DNA from: Clostridia bacterium
GTDB lineage: Bacteria > Bacillota_A > Clostridia > Oscillospirales > CAG-272
NCBI GenBank assembly: GCA_017452945.1
Contig: JAFTLD010000050.1
Span: 1 to 16,013, forward strand
Length of the DNA: 16,013 nt
Reading direction: 5' to 3'
The notes beneath the pieces are model-generated. The model did not search any database. It was not told the DNA's origin and saw only the letters and a list, made by a program, of their open reading frames with translations. How positions within the stretch are numbered: the first letter of the stretch is position 1; every line of letters starts with the position of its first letter. Shown here piece by piece: positions 7,710 through 15,300 of the stretch. The translations under genes were made by a program, and so were the position numbers.

Positions 7710-9308
7710 ATGAAGGTCACACAAATTATCGCAACAAATACGCAGATCGAGATCGTGATTCCCGAGCTGCCCATTCTGACACACGTATACGCCCAAGCGA
7801 GATTGCCGCTGGTCACGGGTGATGTGCGTCGCAAGCACCACGGAAGGATCGTGCAGGTTACCGACAAAAAGAAAAAGGATCGTGTCATCTTTGACCGCTT
7901 CGCAGGCGATATCGACCTGCTGCTCTGCCGCTTTGAGGTGGATGTGGAGGGGAAGACCTTGGACGGTGTGCGCTATGTGACCGACATTGCCCCCGAATGC
8001 TCGGCATCCGCGCCCACGCCTTTTGAGGTCAAGCGTCCCGTCGGTACATGGGTGACGGCCATTCCCGAGGATATCGATTATCTTGGTATGGGATGCATGA
8101 TGACCGAGATCAACAGCCCGTGGATTCAAACCGTCACGCCCACCGAACAGGATATCTCGCACGTATTTTGCGGCAAGACCTATTATTTTGACAAGCCTAC
8201 CATGGATCTGTACGACAGACTCATGCAGCCCTGCATTGACAGGGGAATACCTTGCCTGATCCGCGCCATCAACCGCTTTTCCTACCGTCTGAAGGGCTCG
8301 GACGACACATTGACAAGCATCATCGGCCACCCGGGGTACGAGCCAACGGGCTTTAACGAGCAGATGAGCGCCTTCAACCTGCGCACAGAAGACGGCTTTT
8401 GGATGTATTGCGCATTTATTGATTTTCTGTGCGCGCGCTACATGGACAAGGCAAGTCCGCTTTATTGCAGCGACGTGATGGATATCGGTAACGAGATCAA
8501 CGCACAAGAGGTATGGCACAATACGGGTGCCATGACGTGCGCGGATTTCATGGAGGAATATACGGTGTCCTTGCGTCTTGCGCATCTGATCGCACGCAAG
8601 TACAATGCGGGTTCGCGCGTCAATATCTCGCTGGATCACTATTTTGCCACAGCGCTCAAAGAGGGCAATGAGCATTATTATCCGGGCCGCGCATGCCTTG
8701 CATATTTGGCAGACTATTGCCACCGCGACGGCGATTTTGATTGGGGCATTGCAGCACATCCGTATCCCGAAAATCTGACCAAGCCCGATTTTTATAACGA
8801 TACCACCGCCACGTTTGATTGGAACACTCCTCGCATTACCATGAGGAATCTGGAAATGCTGCAAGGTCTTGTCGAGCTGCCCGAGTTTCTCTACCGCGGC
8901 AAGACTCGCACGGTGGTGTGTGACGAGCAAGGATTCCATACCGATTACAATGATCCCGAATCCGAGAACAAGGGCGCGTATGCGTTCGTGCTGCTCATGG
9001 AAAAGCTGCAGCGTTGCCCGAATATTACGTGGTTTTTGATCAACCGCTATGCTGATATGCCGCTTGGCGACGAGAGTGAGCTGCACCTCGGCCTGCGTTA
9101 TGAAAAGGGCTATGCGGACGATATGCACCTTTTGATCAATCCGGGCGACTATAAAAAAATCTGCTACGCGATGCGTGCTTTCGGCACGGCCGAGTGGCAG
9201 AGGTGGATCGACGAGGCAAGGGCGTACATCGGCGCGGAGCTTTACGACAGCCTGCTTGCACCCGTGATGTCAAAGGACCAAGTCAATATTGATAGTTGGA
9301 AACAATAA
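7710..9308 (+). CDS. Glycoside-hydrolase-like TIM-barrel protein (resembles DUF5722)
   Basis: A 532-residue protein with no signal peptide or membrane segment. The N-terminal ~110 residues look like a beta-rich domain. From ~115 a TIM-barrel-like region follows. The DIGNEINAQ block puts Asn261-Glu262 where clan GH-A enzymes carry the Asn-Glu acid/base, CDEQGF puts E406 at the position of a nucleophile, and AAHPYPEN (348-355) and NISLDHYF (305-312) are typical barrel-core blocks. The pattern resembles the DUF5722 group; I assign this from memory of motifs and not from a search. A cytoplasmic carbohydrate-active role would mean it acts on imported or intracellular glycans. It starts one base after the nitroreductase stop, with a weak GGAG inside the upstream coding end, and is followed by a hairpin terminator. 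Confidence 0.65.
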   Translation: MKVTQIIATNTQIEIVIPELPILTHVYAQARLPLVTGDVRRKHHGRIVQVTDKKKKDRVIFDRFAGDIDLLLCRFEVDVEGKTLDGVRYVTDIAPECSASAPTPFEVKRPVGTWVTAIPEDIDYLGMGCMMTEINSPWIQTVTPTEQDISHVFCGKTYYFDKPTMDLYDRLMQPCIDRGIPCLIRAINRFSYRLKGSDDTLTSIIGHPGYEPTGFNEQMSAFNLRTEDGFWMYCAFIDFLCARYMDKASPLYCSDVMDIGNEINAQEVWHNTGAMTCADFMEEYTVSLRLAHLIARKYNAGSRVNISLDHYFATALKEGNEHYYPGRACLAYLADYCHRDGDFDWGIAAHPYPENLTKPDFYNDTTATFDWNTPRITMRNLEMLQGLVELPEFLYRGKTRTVVCDEQGFHTDYNDPESENKGAYAFVLLMEKLQRCPNITWFLINRYADMPLGDESELHLGLRYEKGYADDMHLLINPGDYKKICYAMRAFGTAEWQRWIDEARAYIGAELYDSLLAPVMSKDQVNIDSWKQ

Positions 9309-9316
9309 AACGAGAA

Positions 9317-9349
9317 AGGGAGACATCCGTGTGGTGTCTCCCTGATTTT
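9317..9349 (+). terminator. Intrinsic terminator after the glycosidase-like gene
   Basis: A 9-bp perfect stem, AGGGAGACA (9317-9325) with TGTCTCCCT (9335-9343), has a 9-nt loop, then GA and four T. The T-run is short, so efficiency may be partial. It starts 9 bp after the stop codon. Confidence 0.75.
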
Positions 9350-9371
9350 GTTGTCTGTTGGGATATTATGT

Positions 9372-9513
9372 GAGAAAACCGTTTGGAAAGTTTCTCGCCT
9401 GCGGGCGCGACTCGGGGCGCTACCGGTTAAGTTTTGGATGCTGACTTCGTAAGAAGATCAGCATCAGGTGGCGTCAGCAACACTCGAAAGCACGACAACA
9501 TTCACACGCCACC
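9372..9513. repeat. Hairpin cluster in the gap between convergent genes
   Basis: The 257-bp gap 9309-9565 contains no supported gene. After the terminator it holds GAGAAA/TTTCTC (9372-9396), a long hairpin GATGCTGA-CTTC/GAAG-TCAGCATC (9437-9465, 12 bp with one bulged A, GTAA loop) and GGTGGCGT/ACGCCACC (9467-9513, 8 bp, 31-nt loop). This is another dispersed-repeat-like block, unlike the others in the window. The hairpins could also stop transcription of the minus-strand aldo/keto reductase gene, but no T-run supports this. Confidence 0.55.
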
Positions 9514-9565
9514 ATACTTTTCTGAAAAAAGGTCGATCAAAAACTTTCATGAGCGTGACTTAACT

Positions 9566-10708
9566 TTATTTGAACAACTCCGCCGTAGTCTTCATTTTCT
9601 CAATCACCGGCACGTCAAACGGGCATCTTGACTCGCATGCGCCGCAGCCAAGGCAATCGTCTGCATGTGCGTCCAGATTCAGATAATGCTCCTTGACCGA
9701 TGCGGGAACGCTCTCTTGCATGGTTGCAAGATCGTAAAGCTTATTGACCATAGCAATGTCAATGTTGACAGGACAGGGCTTGCAATGTCCGCAATAGGTG
9801 CATTGACCGCTGTAGGCGTGTCTGGGTGCGTTTGCAAGCACGGTCGCATAATCCTTTTCGTCCTCGGTAGCACTTTCGTAAGCCAACGACGCGGGAATTT
9901 GTTCTACGTTATCAAAGCCGATCAGAACGCTGGACACTGCAGGTCTTGTCAGAGCATAATGCAGGCATTGCACAGGTGTCAGAGCCACGCCAAAGGGAGA
10001 GCGCTTTGCGTCCAAAAGTCTGCCGCCGCCAAGCCCCTTCATGACCGTTATGGCAACCCCTTTTTGCTCACAGAGCTTGTAAAGATCAGCGCGCTCAGGA
10101 TCAATGCCGGAAAATTTCGCATCGTATTCATCCACAAAGAAATCGTCAATGTTCTCGGTCGGGGGCAGCAGGTCGTATGCGGGATTGAGCGAGAAGAGAA
10201 TGACCTCCACAGCCCCATGCTCCACGGCAAGACGCGCGATATTGGTGTTGTGCGTGCTAAGACCAATATGACGAATCGCACCGGACGCCTTCAACTCCAG
10301 CATATAATCCATAAATCCGCATTCCAGTACGGTGTTCCAGTCATCCAACTTATCCACAAAGTGGATCATACCAAGATCAATGTAATCCGTCTGAAATCTT
10401 GCCAGAAGATCTGCAAACGCAGCTTTTACTTCAACCATGTCGCGCGTGCGCACGTACTGTCCGTCCCTCCATGCGGAGCCCACGTGTCCCTGCACGATCC
10501 ACTTGTCGCGATTGTGCTTGATCGCGTTACCAATGTTGGTGCGCACGTTTGGCTCGGACATAAAGCAATCCACAATGTTGATCCCTTGTGCAAAGCATGC
10601 GTCCATGACAGCTTTGACTTCCTCTGCATTATGTCTTTCCAGCCATTCACCGCCAACACCGATCTCGCTGACGCACAGTCCCGTGTTTCCTAACTTTCTG
10701 TATTGCAT
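9566..10708 (-). CDS. Aldo/keto-reductase-like protein with two C-terminal 4Fe-4S motifs
   Basis: A 380-residue protein. Residues 1-~285 form an aldo/keto reductase barrel (YRKLGNTGLCVSEIGVGG start; LKASGAIRHIGLSTHN; a VLIGF block near the end). A ferredoxin-like tail follows with C303-x2-C306-x2-C309-x2-C312-P and C352-x2-C355-x2-C358-x3-C362-P. The usual D-Y-K-H tetrad is only half kept: D47 and H116 are present, but the Tyr position reads Glu52 (VDCFMSEPN) and the Lys position His75 (VQGHVG). This suggests chemistry other than standard NADPH carbonyl reduction, perhaps Fe-S-linked electron transfer. The start at 10708 follows AAAGGA (10724-10719, minus strand) and a perfect promoter. The in-frame ATG at 10768 lies in the -35 box and is rejected. 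Confidence 0.9.
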   Translation of the reverse strand: MQYRKLGNTGLCVSEIGVGGEWLERHNAEEVKAVMDACFAQGINIVDCFMSEPNVRTNIGNAIKHNRDKWIVQGHVGSAWRDGQYVRTRDMVEVKAAFADLLARFQTDYIDLGMIHFVDKLDDWNTVLECGFMDYMLELKASGAIRHIGLSTHNTNIARLAVEHGAVEVILFSLNPAYDLLPPTENIDDFFVDEYDAKFSGIDPERADLYKLCEQKGVAITVMKGLGGGRLLDAKRSPFGVALTPVQCLHYALTRPAVSSVLIGFDNVEQIPASLAYESATEDEKDYATVLANAPRHAYSGQCTYCGHCKPCPVNIDIAMVNKLYDLATMQESVPASVKEHYLNLDAHADDCLGCGACESRCPFDVPVIEKMKTTAELFK

Positions 10709-10739
10709 GATGATACCGTCCTTTGCTTGTATTGCGTAT

Positions 10740-10768
10740 ATTATAACATAAAAGTAAAACCTTGTCAA
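10740..10768 (-). promoter_or_regulatory. Promoter of the aldo/keto reductase gene
   Basis: On the minus strand: perfect TTGACA (10768-10763), 17-bp spacer, perfect TATAAT (10745-10740) with extended -10 TG. The expected start is near 10733, giving a leader of about 25 nt. Only six bases separate its -35 box from that of the divergent promoter. Confidence 0.9.
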
Positions 10769-10774
10769 TCATGC

Positions 10775-10804
10775 TTGACGGATGTGGGCGTTTTGTGGTA
10801 TACT
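10775..10804 (+). promoter_or_regulatory. Divergent promoter of the pyridoxamine-oxidase-family gene
   Basis: TTGACG (10775-10780), 18-bp spacer, TATACT (10799-10804) with extended -10 TG at 10796-10797. The expected start is near 10811, leaving just over 20 nt to the ATG at 10834. Confidence 0.8.
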
Positions 10805-10833
10805 GTAAAAAAAGTGAAAGGACCTTGTTTAGT

Positions 10834-11316
10834 ATGTTTCGCGAAATGGTAAGACAAAGCAAGCAGCTCTCGAAGGATGACTGCATTAAGATTTTACGTA
10901 AGCAAAAACGCGGTGTGCTCAGCGTCAACGGGGACAACGGCTACCCCTATTCAGCACCCATCAATCACTATTATAACCCGGATGACGGTTGCCTGTATTT
11001 CCATACGGGCAGAAGAACAAGCAGCCACCGCACAGAATCGCTGATGGCGTGCAATAAGGTCTGCTATTGCGTGACCGAACCGGGCAAGCCCATCCCGGGA
11101 GATTGGGCACTGCTCGTGCGCAGCGTGGTGGTGTTCGGACGCGTGGAAATGATTACCGACGTGGATCGGATCGTTCCGATCTGTCGCGCACTGAGCAAGC
11201 AATTTACAACGGATGATGCCTTTATCGAGCACGAGCTTGACAGACTTGCAAAGGGAACGCTGCTACTCAAGCTGACGCCCGAGCATATCTGTGGAAAACA
11301 AGTGGAAGAAAAATAA
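10834..11316 (+). CDS. Pyridoxamine 5'-phosphate oxidase-family flavoprotein (NimA-like)
   Basis: A 160-residue split-barrel flavin-binding protein. Landmarks are the opening helix SKDDCIKILRKQKRGVLSVNGDNGYPYSAP (13-42, a classic 'cGvLs...dg.PY..P' pattern), CLYFHTG (53-59), the SSHRTESLMACNKVCYCV segment (63-80) and VVVFGRVEMI (98-107). This resembles the NimA/Pyridox_ox_2 group more than true PdxH. Members bind FMN or similar cofactors; some reduce nitroimidazoles, but most have no known substrate. The start follows AAAGGA (10817-10822) and the promoter at 10775-10804. The in-frame ATG at 10762 precedes the promoter and is rejected. It diverges from the Fe-S aldo/keto reductase gene, hinting at shared control. 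Confidence 0.88.
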   Translation: MFREMVRQSKQLSKDDCIKILRKQKRGVLSVNGDNGYPYSAPINHYYNPDDGCLYFHTGRRTSSHRTESLMACNKVCYCVTEPGKPIPGDWALLVRSVVVFGRVEMITDVDRIVPICRALSKQFTTDDAFIEHELDRLAKGTLLLKLTPEHICGKQVEEK

Positions 11317-11362
11317 GCGTGAAGTTTTACTTTATCTATCTGTTCAGTATGCATTCACGCAC

Positions 11363-11422
11363 AAACCTCGCCTAAAAATGGGATCCAACCCATTTTTGGA
11401 GCAAAGCTCCGCGGTGAGGTTT
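11363..11422. repeat. 60-bp three-way-junction palindrome upstream of bcp
   Basis: The outer stem AAACCTCGCC (11363-11372) pairs with GGTGAGGTTT (11413-11422) with one wobble. Inside are AAAAATGGG/CCCATTTTT (11374-11397, 6-nt loop) and GGAGC/GCTCC (11398-11410, 3-nt loop). Just upstream GCGTGAA (11317-11323) pairs with TTCACGC (11354-11360). The element ends 17 nt before the AGGAGG of bcp, so it is either a dispersed repeat or a structured leader. No T-run follows. Confidence 0.65.
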
Positions 11423-11450
11423 CAGAAGTTACCAAAGTTAGGAGGAACCC

Positions 11451-11903
11451 ATGCTTAAGGTAGGACAAAAAGCCCCCGATTTTACACTCTGCGATCAGTT
11501 TGGCAACCAAGTATCGCTTTCTGATTTCCTTGGAAAAAAGGTTGTCGTATATTTCTATCCCAAGGACAATACCCCGGGATGTACCCGTCAGGCATGCGCC
11601 TTTGCAGGCGCATATCAGGCGTTCAAGGAAAAAGACGTTGTGGTCATCGGCATCAGTAAGGACAGCGTCACTTCTCACGTCAAATTTGCCGAAAAGTATA
11701 GTCTGCCGTTTATTCTGCTGGCCGATCCCGAGCTGGAGGCTATTCAGGCATACGGTGTCTGGCAGGAAAAGAAGCTGTACGGCAAGGTGAGCATGGGTGT
11801 TGTGCGTACCACCTTTGTCATCGACGAACAGGGCATCGTCACCCACGTCATGCCCAAGGTCAAGCCCGATACCAATGCTGCAGAGATCTTGGCGATGCTT
11901 TGA
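11451..11903 (+). CDS. bcp: BCP-type thiol peroxidase (peroxiredoxin)
   Basis: A 150-residue peroxiredoxin of the BCP/PrxQ group, of normal length. The peroxidatic cysteine is C44 in YPKDNTPGCT, with T41 and P42 of the conserved PxxxT/SxxC loop and an Arg in VVRTTFVID (R near 118). C49, five residues later, is the expected resolving cysteine, making this an atypical 2-Cys enzyme recycled by thioredoxin. It reduces hydrogen peroxide and organic hydroperoxides in the cytoplasm. The usual Glu after 'GCT' is replaced (GCTRQAC). The start is fixed by AGGAGG at 11440-11445. No strong promoter is visible in the 134-bp gap, which is filled by a palindromic element; read-through from the preceding gene is possible. 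Confidence 0.95.
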   Translation: MLKVGQKAPDFTLCDQFGNQVSLSDFLGKKVVVYFYPKDNTPGCTRQACAFAGAYQAFKEKDVVVIGISKDSVTSHVKFAEKYSLPFILLADPELEAIQAYGVWQEKKLYGKVSMGVVRTTFVIDEQGIVTHVMPKVKPDTNAAEILAML

Positions 11904-11922
11904 TCACAATTCAAATAAAATG

Positions 11923-11950
11923 ACCGCCGCACCCGTTTGGATGCGGCGGT
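11923..11950. terminator. Bidirectional terminator between bcp and the zinc-ribbon gene
   Basis: ACCGCCGCA (11923-11931) pairs perfectly with TGCGGCGGT (11942-11950), loop of 10 nt. On the minus strand the stem is followed by CATTTTATTT, a good tail for the gene ending at 11958. On the plus strand the tail is TGTGTTATT, weaker but adequate for bcp. It is the only structure between the convergent stop codons. Confidence 0.85.
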
Positions 11951-11957
11951 TGTGTTA

Positions 11958-12299
11958 TTAATCCGGGAATTTCTCGTCAAGCTCTTTACATGTCATGAGG
12001 AAAGAATATGCATCTTGTTGGGTTTGATCCGTCCCAAGCCCAATGTGGGCAGAACTATCAGAAGACGAAATCTTATAGAGTGCAGACGATAATTCTGAAA
12101 AATTTTCCCATAGCTCATAATTGATCATGTAATCCGTGTTGTTACTTGTGATTCGGTCTTGTTTATTTCGGATTCTTTTATACAGTTCTAAAAAGCTCGC
12201 TGCATTGACCATGTAACACTTTTTACAGTGGGGGCAGTATGATATTTTGTAAATATCATGCAGAGAGGTTCCGCACTTCTCGCAGGTTGTATACTTCAT
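11958..12299 (-). CDS. Small zinc-ribbon protein, function unknown
   Basis: A 113-residue protein I do not recognise as a named family. The N-terminus carries C6-x2-C9 (CEKCG) and C22-x2-C25-x2-C28 (YCPHCKKC), a zinc-ribbon/rubredoxin-like knuckle pair. The remaining ~80 residues are polar and probably helical (AASFLELYKRIRNKQD, YELWENFSELSSALYK). There is no signal peptide or membrane segment, so a cytoplasmic location is expected. Its ATG is only six bases after the stop of the large lipoprotein gene, with a weak GGTGAG overlapping that stop, so translation is probably coupled. The base composition is AT-richer than the genes to its left, as in its partner. A regulatory or DNA/RNA-binding role is conceivable but unproven. 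Confidence 0.75.
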   Translation of the reverse strand: MKYTTCEKCGTSLHDIYKISYCPHCKKCYMVNAASFLELYKRIRNKQDRITSNNTDYMINYELWENFSELSSALYKISSSDSSAHIGLGTDQTQQDAYSFLMTCKELDEKFPD

Positions 12300-12305
12300 C
12301 GCAAC

Positions 12306-15300
12306 TCACCACTTAGTCGGAACACCGTTTACGTATCCCCATTCGCCATTCCAACAGACGGTGGCGGAACAGTAGTTACGCCATCCACTATCCCATCCTG
12401 AAGGTACACTATTTGCTTCGCAATATATGTGTTGCAAATTTGAGCAACCAGCGAATATTGAGAATTCCATGCTTGTAACAGTTTTGGGAATGATGATGCT
12501 TGTCAAGTTCGTGCAATCGCGGAATGCAGCCCACTCAATTCTTGTTACACTTTCTGGGATCGTGATATTTGTTAATCCGGTACAGCCCTCAAATGCCTCG
12601 TAACCAATATTAATTACGCTGTTAGGGATGATAATATTTTTCAAGCCGGTACAGTTTTTGAAAGCTCCACAGCTAATACTTGTTATATTCTCAGGAATGA
12701 TAATATTTGTTAAGCCAGTGCAGCCAATGAAAGCATACCGTCCAATACTCGTTACGCTATCAGGAATGATAATCTCAGATAAATTCTCGCAGCCAGCGAA
12801 TGCACTATCACCGATTATTGTTCCACTGGTGATTACTATCTTTGTCAAGGATGAGGGAATACAAGAATTGCCGAAGAGATGTTCAAGTTCCGTACTACCT
12901 GTACCGTTCTGATTGGCTCCTATAAAAGGCAATGACATGCTTGTCAGTCCTGTGCAGCCTTGGAATGCTTTATAGCCAATACATGTTACACTATTAGGGA
13001 TTGTAATGCTTGTCAACCCGGTGCAATTTGCGAACGCCTCGTCCCCAATACTTGTTACACTATTGGGGATGTAAATAGTCCTGAGTTTAGTTTGACCGTA
13101 AAATGCAGCATTGAATATTTTGCGAGTGCCATCGCGTAAAGCGACTACTGCTGAAGAGTTATCAAACCTAATGACACAATTATCTACATAAGAAACGCCA
13201 TCTTCTATTTGAATCAGTGATGTACAGCCCGAAAACGTGGTATCATAAAGAACAATGACATTATCAGGGATTGTAATGCTAGTCAACTTTGTGCAAAATG
13301 CGAACGCATAAGTACCAATACTTGTTACACCGTTACCAATAGTCACGCATTGCAGATTTTTACACGCTGAAAAGGTACTTTCACCGATGCTTTCTACACT
13401 ATCCGGAATGATTATGCTTGCCAATTTAGGACAAGACTGAAATGCATAAGAACCGATACTTTTTATACCGGTGCCAATGATGACATTTTCCAAATTATTG
13501 CAACTTTTGAAAGTTTGTTCATTAATATGTTGCACACTATCCGGAATGATAATACTTGTCAAACTATCACAATTGTAGAATGCGGAGCGGCCAATAGTTG
13601 ATACATTGCCGGGGATTATGATGCTTTTCAACGAAGTACAACCAAAGAAAGCTGAATTTCCAATACTTATGATACATTCGGGGAGATACACATTTGTAAT
13701 AGTTGTGTTATATTCAAAGGCTGATTGTCCAATTGCTTTAACAGGTAAACCCATGTATTCCGCCGAGATTATAATTCTCTCAGAACTGCCTTTATAGTCA
13801 ACGACCTCAGCATAGGTACCGTCATCGGAAACAATGTATACGACTCCCTGCGTAGATGCAACAGGCAAATCACAGTTTACGCAATATCCATCTTCACCGA
13901 CAGAATGCGCCTCTTTTTTATTTCCTTGGCCGCAGACCGTGCAAGTAAACCAGTGGTTATCTACATCGTAAGAGTATTCTGTATCCCAGGTGTGTGATGC
14001 ATTTATCACTTCCTGTGCAACGAGAACTTCGTTACATACGGAACAATGCATACCTTTGGTCAAGCCGTTTTCGGTACATGTAGGAGAAACAGCTGCGTCG
14101 ATCACTTCAGTATGGCCAAGCGCATCCACCACGATCGTCTCACGGCTAAGCTCTGTATTGCATACAGCGCAGTATATAACGCTATCATAAGAACCGGTAT
14201 TGACACAATCGGGATCTACGTTATTTTCTATCACCATATCATTCGCGGAGTGACCAAGTGCGTCAACAAGTACCTGTGCAACAATAACCTCGCTGCAAAC
14301 GTCGCAATGAGAGCCTTCGGTCAAACCGGTTTCGGTGCAGCTAGGAACTACAGCTGCATCAATCACTGGGGTATGTCCGTACGCAGCTACTTCATCAGCT
14401 GTGTAAGTGTCGCCACATTCGGAGCAAGCGTAGGTTGTGTAACCGGTTTCGGTGCAAGTGGGCGCAGTTACTACTGCATCATACTTGTGACCAAGTGCTG
14501 CAACAACTTCCTGCGCAACAAGAACTTCACCGCAAACGTTGCAATGAGAACCTTCGGTCAGGCCGGTTTCGGTGCAGGTAGGAGATACTGCAGCGTCAGC
14601 GGCCTCGGTGTGTCCTAATGCGGGAGCAAGCTCGATTCCGCATACCAAGCAGGGTTGATTAGTGGTACAGGTTGGCTCTGCACCGAGGGTATGGCCATTG
14701 GCTGAAGCCAACTGCTCACCGCAAACCGTGCAGTTCTGTGGATCGGTACAAGTAGCTTCTGTGCCGGGAGTATGTCCAAGCGCATCAACCGTTTCCTGTG
14801 CAACAAGCACTTCGTTACAAACAGAGCAGTGCTTACCTTCGGTTAAACCTGTTTCAGTACAGGTGGCAGCGACTGCAGCATCAATAGCTTCGGTATGTCC
14901 AAGCGCGTCAACGGTGTTCTGTGCAACGAGAATTTCATTACAAACAGAGCATTTCTTGCCTTCGGTCAAGCCGGTTGCAGTACATGTTGCAGCGACTGCA
15001 GCATCAATAGCTTCGATATGTCCAAGCGCGTCAACGGTATTCTGTGCAACGAGAATTTCATTACAAACAGAGCAGTGTTTACCTTCGGTCAAGCCGGTTG
15101 CAGTACATGTTGCAGCGACCGTTGCGTCAACCACTTCAGTATGTCCGAGTGCGTCAACGGTATTCTGTGCAACGAGAATTTCATTACAAACAGAGCAGTG
15201 TTTGCCTTCGGTTAAACCTGTTTCAGTACAGGTGGCAGCGACTGCAGCATCAATAGCTTCGGTATGTCCGAGCGCGTCAACCGTTTCCTGCGCAACCAAA

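Noticed and set aside
7689..9128. 479-codon open frame antisense to the glycosidase-like gene
   Set aside because: The sense frame has coherent domain blocks and coupling to the nitroreductase; the antisense frame has neither.
9665..10693. 342-codon plus-strand frame opposite the aldo/keto reductase
   Set aside because: No domain or start signal; the minus-strand gene has a consensus promoter, ribosome binding site and clear Fe-S motifs.
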